From the NCBI RefSeq assembly GCF_013874595.1, contig NZ_CP059431.1, positions 1,116,001 to 1,180,000 on the forward strand: a stretch of DNA of 64,000 bases. The letters run 5' to 3'. The notes beneath the pieces were generated by a model. The model did not search any database, had not been told where the DNA came from, and saw only the letters and a list, made by a program, of their open reading frames with translations. The translations under genes were made by a program, and so were the position numbers. Positions 8,049 to 17,850 of this stretch are shown piece by piece; position 1 is the stretch's first letter, and each line of letters begins with the position of its first letter. Source of the stretch: Flavobacterium sp. xlx-214 (lineage in GTDB: Bacteria > Bacteroidota > Bacteroidia > Flavobacteriales > Flavobacteriaceae).

Positions 8049-9536
8049 ATGGTTAAATATGTAATCGCATTTTTCGGTTTTCCGTGTGTTTTAGTAGCCC
8101 AACAAGCTAAAGAAACGTATTATGCTGTGCCATATCTGCATATAGAAAATGAACAAAAAACCGTTAAAAATGGCGTTGCAGACTTTGGTTACAATGTTTT
8201 GGTACACAGTAATGCTTCTTTTTTAAAGGAAGGATACTATATGTGGGTTGATGATCAATGGTATGAAATTGTAAATAAAGAAATTTTTAAACCGTATAAA
8301 GATTTTAAAACATTGTTCTCTATTTCAGAACAAACACTTCCTTTAAAAATTAAAGATGTTAATGACGTTGTTTATCTATATCCTGTTGAAGCATTAGACA
8401 GTTACAAGGTTTCTTATAATGAATTTTTAACACTTTCAACGGCTATTAAAAAAGAGGATGCGGTTACCTATATAAAGCCAGTTGAGGTGCCAAAAGTAGC
8501 TACTAAAGAAGCTGTAGCTGAGGCTAAACCAACTGATTTACCTAAACTAAATCCACCTGCAAAAGAAGAAGTGTTGATTACAAGTGAAAATCCTCAATCG
8601 GTTTTATTGGATGTAATGGATGTGGTTGAAGTTGTTAAGAGAGAAGAAGTTCCTTTTAATCCTAATAAGAATGAAACTGTTGAAAGTAAACCCGAATTTG
8701 TTGAAATAAAGGTACCTGAGGCAAATACTACAGATGCTACTCAGGTAAAAGTATCTGCTACAAACACACCAATTATTGCCAAACCAGCTAATGATTATGA
8801 AATTGCTGTTAACGAAGGTTTTGATGGTACAGTTACTGAATGGATTGAAATGATTGATGCTAAAGGAGGTAAAACAGCGTATCAACAAGCATTGGATAAA
8901 GGGTACAAAGGAACGGAAGAAGAATGGATGAAAATGCTTTGGGGACGCGAAGTTGATGTTGAAATAGCAAAACGCGATAAAACGTCGGCAATAGTTTCAG
9001 AGTGGATTCAATCATTAAAAACATCAAAAGGAAGTTCTCCGTATGAAATGGCTCTTAAACACGGTTTTTACGGAACGTTTACAGAATGGGTTGAATCTGT
9101 TATAGGGACTGATGGAGAAAAAGCCTACGAACATGCGCAAACAAAAGGATTTAAAGGTACTTACAAAGAATGGATTGAAGAGCAATTAACTGCGTCTAAC
9201 AATGAAATTCTACGTAAAGAACGTTTGTCTAAAACACAAATGTTTGTGGCTCCAAACGTAATTTTACCCTTAAAAACAGATGCTACAGAACCTCTTACTT
9301 TTAATTTGTACGATTATTACAATCAATATTATGGGGCACCTGTAATAAGTAGTGATGCACAACAAGTACAAGATATTGATGTAAAACCTACCGATTTAGA
9401 ATATCAAATTACTTGGTTTGAAAAAGATAAGATAAAAGTAATAGAGCTAACCAAAGAAGGCGTTTTAAAATACCAACCTTTAAATGAAGTGATAGAAACA
9501 ACAACAAAATTAAATATTCGTTATATTTTAAAGTAA
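8049..9536 (+). CDS. secreted protein with GF-x-GT-x-x-EW repeats, function unknown
   Basis: From the ATG at 8049 the product has 495 residues. The N-terminus MVKYVIAFFGFPCVLVAQ reads as a signal peptide; the upstream ATG at 7992 precedes the likely promoter. Residues 20-130 form a compact beta-rich domain, and 140-250 a low-complexity Val/Glu/Pro/Lys linker. Residues 255-395 hold about five copies of a 28-residue unit, xYExAxxxGFxGTxxEWxxxxxGxxGxxA (for example EGFDGTVTEWIEM, KGYKGTEEEWMKM, HGFYGTFTEWVES and KGFKGTYKEWIEE, plus one degenerate copy ending in SEWIQSLKTSKGSSP). A final 110-residue domain may be a bacterial Ig/cadherin-like fold (PLTFNLYDYYNQYY ... LNIRYILK). Similar short units occur as linkers in fibre-like proteins. 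No sorting domain or membrane anchor is visible. A strong terminator follows immediately. Confidence 0.75.
   Translation: MVKYVIAFFGFPCVLVAQQAKETYYAVPYLHIENEQKTVKNGVADFGYNVLVHSNASFLKEGYYMWVDDQWYEIVNKEIFKPYKDFKTLFSISEQTLPLKIKDVNDVVYLYPVEALDSYKVSYNEFLTLSTAIKKEDAVTYIKPVEVPKVATKEAVAEAKPTDLPKLNPPAKEEVLITSENPQSVLLDVMDVVEVVKREEVPFNPNKNETVESKPEFVEIKVPEANTTDATQVKVSATNTPIIAKPANDYEIAVNEGFDGTVTEWIEMIDAKGGKTAYQQALDKGYKGTEEEWMKMLWGREVDVEIAKRDKTSAIVSEWIQSLKTSKGSSPYEMALKHGFYGTFTEWVESVIGTDGEKAYEHAQTKGFKGTYKEWIEEQLTASNNEILRKERLSKTQMFVAPNVILPLKTDATEPLTFNLYDYYNQYYGAPVISSDAQQVQDIDVKPTDLEYQITWFEKDKIKVIELTKEGVLKYQPLNEVIETTTKLNIRYILK
8830..9190 (+). repeat. protein-coding repeats of about 84 bp (GF-x-GT-x-x-EW units)
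   Basis: The stretch encodes about five copies of a 28-residue motif with consensus YExAxxxGFxGTxxEWxxSLxGxxG. The copies are clearly related in protein but diverged in DNA; the third copy has lost the GFxGT part. Confidence 0.7.
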
Positions 9537-9571
9537 ACAAAGCCAGCTACTACGCTGGCTTTGTTTACTTT
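9530..9571 (+). terminator. strong intrinsic terminator
   Basis: An 18-bp perfect stem pairs 9530-9547 with 9554-9571 around a 6-base loop (TACTAC). It includes the TAA stop codon of the preceding gene. Confidence 0.8.
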
Positions 9572-9615
9572 AAAAAGAAAAATATTAGTAAAAAACAGTT
9601 GTTGCGGTGTTAAAT

Positions 9616-9663
9616 GTTTAATATAAAACTATAAAATATAGATTAGATAGTTTTATATTAAAC
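9616..9663. repeat. perfect 16-bp inverted repeat
   Basis: GTTTAATATAAAACTA (9616-9631) and its reverse complement (9648-9663) are separated by 16 bases. The repeat lies in the 228-base intergenic stretch ahead of the giant adhesin, downstream of the terminator. No promoter match of the TAnnTTTG type was found between it and the adhesin start. Confidence 0.7.
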
Positions 9664-9799
9664 AAATATGGTTTTTGCTAATTCAACAGCAATAATAGTG
9701 ATGTTTTTTTTGTTTTTTTATTATGTTGTTATTTTTTTTTGGTTATTTTTACATTTAATTTAACACACTTATAGTATTTATTAACTAAAATTTATTAAC

Positions 9800-12700
9800 A
9801 TGAGAAAAATTTACTTATTGTTGTTGGCTTTACTGCTCTCAATAAAAGTTTTTAGCCAAGTGAATCTTTATACATTTTCACAAAGCAATGGGACATATCA
9901 AGAAATTACTGGGGGGACTGTATTGGCAAGTCCAACAGGTAATACTAGCACCACTAGTGTTGATACAGGAAATTGGAATGTTACAATTCCTTTTAGTTTT
10001 AATTTCAACGGCACAAACCATACAACTGTAAATGTAGGGAGTAATGGAAGTGTTATTTTCCCAGGAACAACTGCTACTTATTCGGGTACTGTTCCAATTT
10101 CTACAACTACAGCTTACGCAGGTGCTATATCGGCATGGGGCAGAGATATTAACGGATATTACGATGCTACAGGTGCAATTGTAAGTAATATAAGTTGGGC
10201 AGTTGAAGGGGCTGCGCCAAATCGAACATTAGTAATACAATACAAGAATGCACGACCAGTCTATTCAGTTTCAATCACAGATGTTCATTTAATTAATTTT
10301 CAAATTAGATTAACTGAAGGAACAAATGTAATAAAAATTGTTTATGGACCTTATTCTTCTCCTGTTTCAACTTCAAATCCTAGTGGTACAATTGAAGTAG
10401 GTTTAAGAGGTGCAACAAATACTGATTTTAATAATAGATTAAATGCAACTACAGTTAACTTTAATAGTTCTGTTGTGGGTACATTAAATAGTAGTACACA
10501 AGCATTTAATGCAGATACAGCTTCAAATGCTAAAATGCCTGTTAGTGGTTTAACATATATCTACACTCCTCCACTACCTTGCTCTGGAACACCTTCAGGA
10601 GGTACTGTTACTGCTGCAAGTCAAATAGTATGTGCAGGCACAACACCAGCAGCTATTTCAGTGGTAAACCCTAATCCTGGTTTTCCTGGTTTTACTTATC
10701 AATGGGAGCAATCTAATGATAACGGAGTAACTGATCCTTGGGTAAATGCAGTTGGGGGCTCAGGCGCAACAACGCTTACTTATACACCGCCAAGTTTTGC
10801 GGGTACTACTAATAAATATTACCGTTTAAAAGTAACGTGTACGGCTTCTGGTCTGTCAGCTACTTCTACAGTACATACTGTTTTAATGGCTACTAATCCA
10901 AGCCCAGCTACTAATTTACGTTTTCCAGCAGCAAATGTTTTAGATGATTCTATGACAATTGAGTGGGATAATGGAAATGGTAATCGTAGAATAGTGGTTG
11001 TAAATAGTGTGAATACTTTTGCTGCAAGAACTGATCTTACAGGGGTAGCTGCTTATACAGCTGCCGCAAAATATGCAACAGCAGGCACAGAACAAATTGT
11101 TTATGATGGTACAGGTACATCGGTAACTGTAACTGGATTGCTATGTAATACAACATATTATGTAAAAGTTTATGAATATGTTCGTTGTGGTACATCACCA
11201 TCTTATAATGTTTGGCATGCTGTTTCTTTAGATGGTAATCAAATAACTAAAGCATTTAACACTACTGCTACTGCTTTACCAGCTTCAGTCAATTTTACTG
11301 GTTTTACAGGGGCAAATCTTAGCACTGTTTTTCCAGGTTGGTTAGAGCGTATTGGTGATGGACCTTTAACAGGAACTACATCAGCATGGACTAGTAGTAC
11401 GGTGTTTACAGGAACTACTAGTGCTAAAATAAATCTTTTTTCAAATACAAAAAAAGATTGGATAATTTCGCCTTATTTGACAATAAATGCAGTATCGTTA
11501 GTTAAGTTTAAAGCAGCCATAACCGATCTTTCATCAGCAGCAGCGGATCCAGCAGGTATGCAAGGTACTGATGATACAGTAGAAGTAATGATTTCTGAGG
11601 ATATTTGTGGTGCAGTATGGACCCCTCTTTATACTTTTAATGCAGCCAATACAACAACATTAACTAATGTTTTAACTGATTTTATTGTAAATATTCCTTC
11701 ACAATACGTAGGTAAAAATGTACGTATTGGTTTTAAAGCGAATGAAGGGTCTGTTAATGACACTCCCGATTATGATTTTCACATAGCAACTATTGCTATT
11801 GAAAACCGCCCAGCTTGCCCAGATGTATTAAACGTTACCGCAACAGCTGTTACTAAAAACGGTTTAAAAGTATCTTGGTTAGCTGCAAATCCAGCGCCAT
11901 CAAACGGATATGAGTATGAAATACGTACCTCTGGAACACCTGGAACACCTGGGGCTGTACAATCAGGACCCGTGGCAACAGGTGTGTTATTTAAAGATGT
12001 TGTGGGGTTAAATCCAGAAACCGATTATAAAGTATATGTAAGAACTATTTGCGATAATGGAGACAAAGGAGCTTGGTCACAAGAGGTTTCTTTTAAAACA
12101 CTATGTAACTATCCAGATTTAGTAGGCACAACGCCAGGAAGCGTTTGTGGTTTTGGAACCGTTAATTTAGCAGCTAATTATGCGTTGGGTACTGTTAACT
12201 GGTATACAGCAGCTACAGGAGGTAATCCTGTAGCTACAGGTAGCACTTTTACAACACCTGTTTTAAATGCTACAACTAGTTATTGGGTTAATTCTGTATC
12301 AAATTTTGTAAACTTTACAGGAGGTAAAACAACATTTGGTACCTCGGCTACAACGCCTTTAAACTATGGTTTAGTTTTTAGTGCTACTTCTAATTTCAAA
12401 TTAAGAACAGTTGATGTTTACTTGGCTTCAACAACTGCAGGAAATTTAGTTGTTAATTTAACGGATAGTAGTGGAGCTGTACTTGATACGCGAACAATAG
12501 CTTTACCAGCAGGAGGGACTGCTACAAATCCTGTTTTACATACTGTAACTTTAGATTTTGATATTCCTGTAGGAGTGGATTATAGATTAATAGCTGTTTC
12601 AGGCCCAAGTATGATACGTGATTCATCTGGAGCAACATATCCGTACCCTTTAAGTACTTACGGGGCAATTACAGGTGGATATATAAATGGGGCGTCTGCA

Positions 12701-15700
12701 ACTTATTACTATTTCTATAATTGGCAAATGGAAATGGGATGTTCTTCTCCAAGAACAGAAGTAGTTGCTACTGTAACACCAGCACCAGCTTTAACATTAA
12801 GCAGTACTCATGAAACTATTTGTGCTGGATCAAGTTCAAATGTTGTGACTATCACAACAGGCGCAACAGACTATGATACCTATGTAGTTACACCAACAGC
12901 AGGTGTTTCGGGTAATAATACAACAGGTTGGACATTTAACCCAACTGTAGCCACAACGTATACTTTAACAGCTACCCAATCGGCTGGAAATAAATGTGCT
13001 AAAAGTATTGAAATAAAGGTAGATGTGAATCCAGTACCTGTTATTACTACCAATGTAGCAACTGTTGATGCATGCGTAAATAATATTACAGAGCTTAATG
13101 CAACTATTAGTGGAATCCCTGCTCAGGCTGTTTTTGGAACAGGTACAGCCGTTACAGGTACAACAAGTCCTCCTAATCCACTTTCGGCTTGGTATGGTGG
13201 AAACAGAACACAATTGTTGTTCTTAGCAAGCGAGTTAACCGCACAGGGGTTAGTTGCGGGTTCTACTATTAATGCGGTATCTTGGGATATTGCCGCACAT
13301 AATTCACAAACTTGTAATGATTTTACCATTAGAATAGGACATGCAACGGGTGCTAATTTAACAGCAGGTTTTGTACCAAAAAGTGGTTTAACGCAAGTTT
13401 ATAACCAAACATTTACACCATCGCAGATAGGTTTGGTAACATTTAATTTTACAACGCCTTTTGTATGGGATGGTATCAGCAATGTTGTTGTTGAAACCGT
13501 ACACAATCAAGGGAATACCGGTAATGGATCTGCAACCACATTAAAGTATTCTACTACTACTTTTGATAGTGCTTATTATGGAATGAAAGATAGTGTTTTA
13601 CCTGCTGGAGCAGCATCGTTTGACACACAAACTTCATGGGGTTCTAGTGGAACATCAAAGAACCGTCCAAATACTATTTTTGGACTTGTAGCACCTGTTA
13701 CAACAGTGTGGACACCTGCTACAGATTTGTATACAGATGCAGCAGCAACTGTACCATATGTTGCGGGAGACAATGCTAAAAAAGTGTATTTAAAATCTGC
13801 GGCACCTTTAAATGCTGTTGCTTATACAGTAACAAGTACTACAGCTGCAAATTGTTCTAGTACTAAAGTAATTACAGTTACTATTAAAGAAACGCCTAAG
13901 CCAGTAATAAACGAAACTAGTTTTTGTAAAAATGCTACATTAGCAGACATTTCTGTTACTTTAGAACCAGGGGGTACAGTTAAGTGGTTTGATGCTGCAA
14001 CAGCAGGAAATGAATTGCCAGGTACAACTATTTTGGTTGATGGTGTAACTTATTATGCAAGTCAAACTGCTAATGGATGTGAAAGTGCAACAAGAGAATT
14101 GGTTACAGTAGTAGTATATGATACAGCTAAACCAACTGCAACTCAGTCAACACAGTCTTTTTGTGTACAAAATCAGGCTACTTTGGCAGATATTGTTGTT
14201 ACAGGTGTTAGTGTAAAATGGTATGATTCTTTAACAGGGGGTGTAGAATTACCTTCTACAACAGTTATTGTTGATGGAACTACTTATTACGCTACACAGA
14301 CAGAAAATAATTGTGAAAGTATAGAGCGATTAGCAATTACTACAGCTCTTGTAACTACTCCATTACCTACTGTTACAGCAACTAAACAAGATTTTTGTAT
14401 TGATAGTAATCCAACACTTATTGATATTGCGGTTACTGGTACAGATATTAAATGGTATGCAACTGCAACAGGTGGTGTAGAATTGGCATCTTCAACTTTG
14501 TTAGTAGATGGAGCAACCTATTATGCAACGCAAACATTGAATGGATGTGAAAGTATATCTAGAGTAGCTGTTTCAGTAACAGTAAGAGATATTTTAGCAC
14601 CAACTACACAGAGTGCAGTACAAACATTGTGTATACAAAACAATCCTAAACTGAGCGATTTACAGATTGTAGGAACTAATATTAAATGGTATGATGCTTT
14701 AGCAGGAGGTGTTGAAATATCAAATACTACTCTAATTGTTAGCGGAACTACTTATTACGCAAGTCAAACAGTTAATGGTTGTGAAAGTGATGATAGATTA
14801 GCAATAACTGCAAATGTTCAAAATACGTTAGTGCCAACATCAACATCAAATGTTCAAAGTTTCTGTGTGCAAACACAATCAACTTTACAAAATGTACAGG
14901 TTTCGGGATCTAATATTAAATGGTATGATTCTTTAAATAAAGTAAACGTTTTACCAATGTCAACTTTATTAGTAGATGGAACAACATACTATGCAAGCCA
15001 AACAATAAATGGATGTGAAAGCGCATCGTTACTTGCTGTATTGGTGCAAGTTCATGATGTAACAAGTCCAACTACAGCAAACAATCAACAAGCTTTTTGT
15101 TTTCAAGACAACGCAACATTAAGTAGTTTGTCTATAGTAGGTTCTAATATTAAATGGTACGCGTCATTAACTAGTACAACTGAATTAGCAAGTTCTACTG
15201 CATTAGTAAATGGTACAACTTATTATGCTACCCAAACAGTAAGTGGATGTGAGAGTGTTGTACGTTTGCCTATATCTGTTTTGGTATATAAAACAAATAA
15301 GCCAACAACACCAACACCTAAACAAGTTTTCTGCGCAGCTACAAATCCTAAATTATCTAATTTAAATGTAGCTGGGGTAAATGTGAAATGGTATAGTGCT
15401 ATGGTAGGAGGTAATTCATTACCTAGTAATCATTCACTAGTTCATGGAGAAACATATTATGCTTCTCAAACATTAAATAATTGTGAAAGTATTGAAAGAG
15501 TTGCGATACAAGTTGATTTATTAGCAGATGTACCTTTAACTACAACATCATTAACTGTGTGCGCTGACACATATATTCAAAGTGTTGTTATTGATGGTTA
15601 TATTTCAAGTAGTTTAAGATGGTATGCATCTGCAACAACAACTAATCAATTAGGTGGTAATTTTAAATTAGTAAATGGAACTTACTATATAAGCACATTT

Positions 15701-16696
15701 ACTCAAGGTATGTGTGAATCAACAAGAACAGCTGTTCTTGTAACAGTACTTCCAGTAGTTCCTCAACCAGTTGTTACAAATCCTACTATTTGTGGTGGAG
15801 GTACAATTGCTGATTTAATTGTTCAAAGCACAGGAGGGGTTATTAATTGGTATAATTCAGTTCAAAGTACACAACCTTTAGCTCAAAGCACTGTTCTAGT
15901 TAATGGTACTTATTATGTTGAGCAAGTGCTTGGTAATTGTAAATCTATTAGAAAGCCTATAACAATTACTGTAGTATCAGTTGCAGCACCATCAGTTCAA
16001 CCTTTTAATTTGTGTGAGAATGCTACTGTAGCAGATTTGCATATTCCAGGTTCTGGATCTGTTAACTATACTTGGTTTATAGATAATGTAACAAATACTC
16101 CATTACCTAGTACCCATGTGTTAACAACAGGCATGTACTATGTATCTAGAGAAAGTTTAGGATGTATATCTACTAGAGCTGCAGTTTATGTGAAAGTAAA
16201 CCCTAAACCAAATGCTCCTACAGGAAATTCAATACAGACATTCAATAAAATAGTTAGAATTTCAGATTTAGTAGTTAATGAGCCTAATGTAGTTTGGTTT
16301 GAAAATTACAATGATGCTCTAATAGGTAGTAATCCTGCTTCTAGTAATTTAATGTTAATAGATGGTAATACTTACTATGGTGTCATAATTGATGTAAATG
16401 GTTGTATTAGTTTACCTTTTGCTGTACAAGTAAACATTACTACAGTAGGTATTAATGATTTGGATTTAGCTAACTTGAAATATTACCCTAATCCGATAGA
16501 ATCTGAATTTAATGTATCCTATATTGAACCTATTAAGAGAATAGAGGTTTTTACATTAACAGGACAAAGAATATTAGGTAAAGATTATGATTCTAATGAA
16601 GTTAAGATAGATTTATCTACTTGTAGTAGTGGAACATATATTGTAAGAGTTCAAACAGCTAATGCATCACAGTTTGTTAAAGTTGTGAAAAAGTAA
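9800..16696 (+). CDS. giant T9SS-exported surface protein with FN3 and tandem Ig-like repeats
   Basis: The 2298-residue protein begins with a signal peptide (MRKIYLLLLALLLSIKVFSQ). The order is: a beta domain (about 20-255); a Cys-containing Ig-like domain (259-367); an FN3-like domain (368-490); a MAM/choice-of-anchor-J-like domain with TKKDWIISPYLTIN (495-675); a canonical FN3 domain (678-770, GLNPETDYKVYVRTIC); and further beta domains to about 1365. Then come roughly eleven Ig-like repeats of about 77 residues (1367-2215), each with an early FC, a central KWY, a TYYAxQT and a GCES motif. The two cysteines of each repeat probably form a disulfide. The last repeat has lost the first Cys. 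The C-terminus (YYPNPIESEFNV ... GTYIVRVQ) is a T9SS sorting domain. Its likely role is surface adhesion. It stands alone between two terminators. Confidence 0.9.
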   Translation: MRKIYLLLLALLLSIKVFSQVNLYTFSQSNGTYQEITGGTVLASPTGNTSTTSVDTGNWNVTIPFSFNFNGTNHTTVNVGSNGSVIFPGTTATYSGTVPISTTTAYAGAISAWGRDINGYYDATGAIVSNISWAVEGAAPNRTLVIQYKNARPVYSVSITDVHLINFQIRLTEGTNVIKIVYGPYSSPVSTSNPSGTIEVGLRGATNTDFNNRLNATTVNFNSSVVGTLNSSTQAFNADTASNAKMPVSGLTYIYTPPLPCSGTPSGGTVTAASQIVCAGTTPAAISVVNPNPGFPGFTYQWEQSNDNGVTDPWVNAVGGSGATTLTYTPPSFAGTTNKYYRLKVTCTASGLSATSTVHTVLMATNPSPATNLRFPAANVLDDSMTIEWDNGNGNRRIVVVNSVNTFAARTDLTGVAAYTAAAKYATAGTEQIVYDGTGTSVTVTGLLCNTTYYVKVYEYVRCGTSPSYNVWHAVSLDGNQITKAFNTTATALPASVNFTGFTGANLSTVFPGWLERIGDGPLTGTTSAWTSSTVFTGTTSAKINLFSNTKKDWIISPYLTINAVSLVKFKAAITDLSSAAADPAGMQGTDDTVEVMISEDICGAVWTPLYTFNAANTTTLTNVLTDFIVNIPSQYVGKNVRIGFKANEGSVNDTPDYDFHIATIAIENRPACPDVLNVTATAVTKNGLKVSWLAANPAPSNGYEYEIRTSGTPGTPGAVQSGPVATGVLFKDVVGLNPETDYKVYVRTICDNGDKGAWSQEVSFKTLCNYPDLVGTTPGSVCGFGTVNLAANYALGTVNWYTAATGGNPVATGSTFTTPVLNATTSYWVNSVSNFVNFTGGKTTFGTSATTPLNYGLVFSATSNFKLRTVDVYLASTTAGNLVVNLTDSSGAVLDTRTIALPAGGTATNPVLHTVTLDFDIPVGVDYRLIAVSGPSMIRDSSGATYPYPLSTYGAITGGYINGASATYYYFYNWQMEMGCSSPRTEVVATVTPAPALTLSSTHETICAGSSSNVVTITTGATDYDTYVVTPTAGVSGNNTTGWTFNPTVATTYTLTATQSAGNKCAKSIEIKVDVNPVPVITTNVATVDACVNNITELNATISGIPAQAVFGTGTAVTGTTSPPNPLSAWYGGNRTQLLFLASELTAQGLVAGSTINAVSWDIAAHNSQTCNDFTIRIGHATGANLTAGFVPKSGLTQVYNQTFTPSQIGLVTFNFTTPFVWDGISNVVVETVHNQGNTGNGSATTLKYSTTTFDSAYYGMKDSVLPAGAASFDTQTSWGSSGTSKNRPNTIFGLVAPVTTVWTPATDLYTDAAATVPYVAGDNAKKVYLKSAAPLNAVAYTVTSTTAANCSSTKVITVTIKETPKPVINETSFCKNATLADISVTLEPGGTVKWFDAATAGNELPGTTILVDGVTYYASQTANGCESATRELVTVVVYDTAKPTATQSTQSFCVQNQATLADIVVTGVSVKWYDSLTGGVELPSTTVIVDGTTYYATQTENNCESIERLAITTALVTTPLPTVTATKQDFCIDSNPTLIDIAVTGTDIKWYATATGGVELASSTLLVDGATYYATQTLNGCESISRVAVSVTVRDILAPTTQSAVQTLCIQNNPKLSDLQIVGTNIKWYDALAGGVEISNTTLIVSGTTYYASQTVNGCESDDRLAITANVQNTLVPTSTSNVQSFCVQTQSTLQNVQVSGSNIKWYDSLNKVNVLPMSTLLVDGTTYYASQTINGCESASLLAVLVQVHDVTSPTTANNQQAFCFQDNATLSSLSIVGSNIKWYASLTSTTELASSTALVNGTTYYATQTVSGCESVVRLPISVLVYKTNKPTTPTPKQVFCAATNPKLSNLNVAGVNVKWYSAMVGGNSLPSNHSLVHGETYYASQTLNNCESIERVAIQVDLLADVPLTTTSLTVCADTYIQSVVIDGYISSSLRWYASATTTNQLGGNFKLVNGTYYISTFTQGMCESTRTAVLVTVLPVVPQPVVTNPTICGGGTIADLIVQSTGGVINWYNSVQSTQPLAQSTVLVNGTYYVEQVLGNCKSIRKPITITVVSVAAPSVQPFNLCENATVADLHIPGSGSVNYTWFIDNVTNTPLPSTHVLTTGMYYVSRESLGCISTRAAVYVKVNPKPNAPTGNSIQTFNKIVRISDLVVNEPNVVWFENYNDALIGSNPASSNLMLIDGNTYYGVIIDVNGCISLPFAVQVNITTVGINDLDLANLKYYPNPIESEFNVSYIEPIKRIEVFTLTGQRILGKDYDSNEVKIDLSTCSSGTYIVRVQTANASQFVKVVKK
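13898..16450 (+). repeat. array of about eleven Ig-like protein repeats (about 232 bp each)
   Basis: The translated repeats share FC...L.....G..IKWY......LP.ST.LV.GTTYYASQT.NGCES. DNA identity is only moderate, highest in repeats 2-6, and falls off towards the C-terminus. This fits old duplications followed by divergence. Confidence 0.8.
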
Positions 16697-16713
16697 TAAA
16701 TTTAAGTGTTTAA

Positions 16714-16747
16714 AAAAAGAGCTATCACATTTGTGATAGCTCTTTTT
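16714..16747. terminator. bidirectional intrinsic terminator
   Basis: AAAAAGAGCTATCACA (16714-16729) pairs with 16732-16747, flanked by A- and T-runs. It lies between the adhesin and the convergent alcohol dehydrogenase gene. Confidence 0.85.
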
Positions 16748-16771
16748 GTTTTTATTCTTAACACCTAATGA

Positions 16772-17812
16772 TTACAACGTTTTCATATCAATAACAAAGC
16801 GGTATTTCACATCCGATTGTTGCATGCGAAGATAAGCTTCATTAATATCTTGCATTTTTATTACTTCTACTTCAGAAACAACCCCGTGCTCTCCACAAAA
16901 ATCTAACATTTCTTGGGTTTCTTTGATTCCGCCAATTAACGAGCCTGCAATGTTTCTACGTTTGTTAATCAAAACGCCACCGTGAACGCCTGGTAAAGGT
17001 TCAATGGCACCTACCATGCACATGGTTTTGTCAAGCTTTAACAATAATAAATAGGGGTTAACATCGTGTGCTACCGGAATGGTGTTTAAAAGAAAATCAA
17101 AACTGTAGGTATGTTGTTTCATTTGTTCGGCATCGGTAGAAATCAATACCTCATCGGCGCCAAGAAGCATTGCATCGGCTCCTTTATTGGCTGATGTAGT
17201 AATCATTACTACATGTGCGCCCATAGCTTTAGCAAATTTCACACCCATATGTCCTAAACCGCCTAAACCAATAACACCTACTTTATCGCCTTGTTTTATA
17301 TTCCAATGGCGCAATGGCGACCATGTGGTAATACCTGCACAAAGCAAAGGTGCTACATTTTCTAATGGCAAATTAGTGGGTACACGCAACACAAAACTTT
17401 CTTGTACTACAATGTTTTCAGAATAGCCTCCATAGGTAATGCCTCCGTATTTTGAGTTTTTAGAATTATAGGTACCTGTAAAACCGTTTTCGCAATACTG
17501 CTCTAAGCCTTCATCGCACGAGTGACAATGTTGGCACGATTCTACCATACATCCTACCCCAACAATATCGCCTACCTTAAACTTAGTAACAGCAGCACCA
17601 ACTTCTTGTACACGACCAATAATTTCGTGACCAGGAACAGCAGGGTAATTGGCAGGTCCCCAATCAGACTTAGCTGTATGTAAATCGCTGTGGCAAACAC
17701 CACAATATTCTATTTTTATAGAAACATCGTTTGCGTCTAAAACTCTTCGTTCTATGGTATGGGGACCTAACGGATCTACCGCATTAAAGGCTGCGTATGC
17801 TTTTGTTGTCAT
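16772..17812 (-). CDS. zinc-dependent NAD(P)-dependent alcohol dehydrogenase (YahK/CAD-like)
   Basis: This 346-residue medium-chain dehydrogenase shows the catalytic zinc ligands CGVCHSDLH (from residue 37) and GHEIIGRV (His62-Glu63). The structural-zinc cysteine cluster reads CQHCHSCDEGLEQYC, the usual CxxCxxCxxxxxxxC spacing. The dinucleotide motif is GLGGLGHMGVKFAKAMGA. Length and the CGVCHSD/YC pattern fit the cinnamyl-alcohol/YahK aldehyde reductase branch, usually NADPH-dependent reduction of aldehydes. No pathway context is present. The GNAT gene lies 38 bases upstream on the same strand. Confidence 0.9.
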   Translation of the reverse strand: MTTKAYAAFNAVDPLGPHTIERRVLDANDVSIKIEYCGVCHSDLHTAKSDWGPANYPAVPGHEIIGRVQEVGAAVTKFKVGDIVGVGCMVESCQHCHSCDEGLEQYCENGFTGTYNSKNSKYGGITYGGYSENIVVQESFVLRVPTNLPLENVAPLLCAGITTWSPLRHWNIKQGDKVGVIGLGGLGHMGVKFAKAMGAHVVMITTSANKGADAMLLGADEVLISTDAEQMKQHTYSFDFLLNTIPVAHDVNPYLLLLKLDKTMCMVGAIEPLPGVHGGVLINKRRNIAGSLIGGIKETQEMLDFCGEHGVVSEVEVIKMQDINEAYLRMQQSDVKYRFVIDMKTL

Positions 17813-17850
17813 TATTGTATTTGTTTAATAATTAAAATTGAATGAATAAA

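Noticed and set aside
8604..8888. 94-residue minus-strand frame opposite the GF-x-GT repeat protein
   Set aside because: It is antisense to a supported secreted protein and has no domain or start context.
8830..9190. Sign of a prophage tail fibre
   Set aside because: The GF-x-GT-x-x-EW repeats resemble fibre linkers, but no phage structural, integrase or lysis gene is near.
13898..16450. Possible CRISPR or DNA-level repeat array
   Set aside because: Units are about 232 bp, coding, diverged in DNA and in phase with Ig-like protein repeats of the adhesin.
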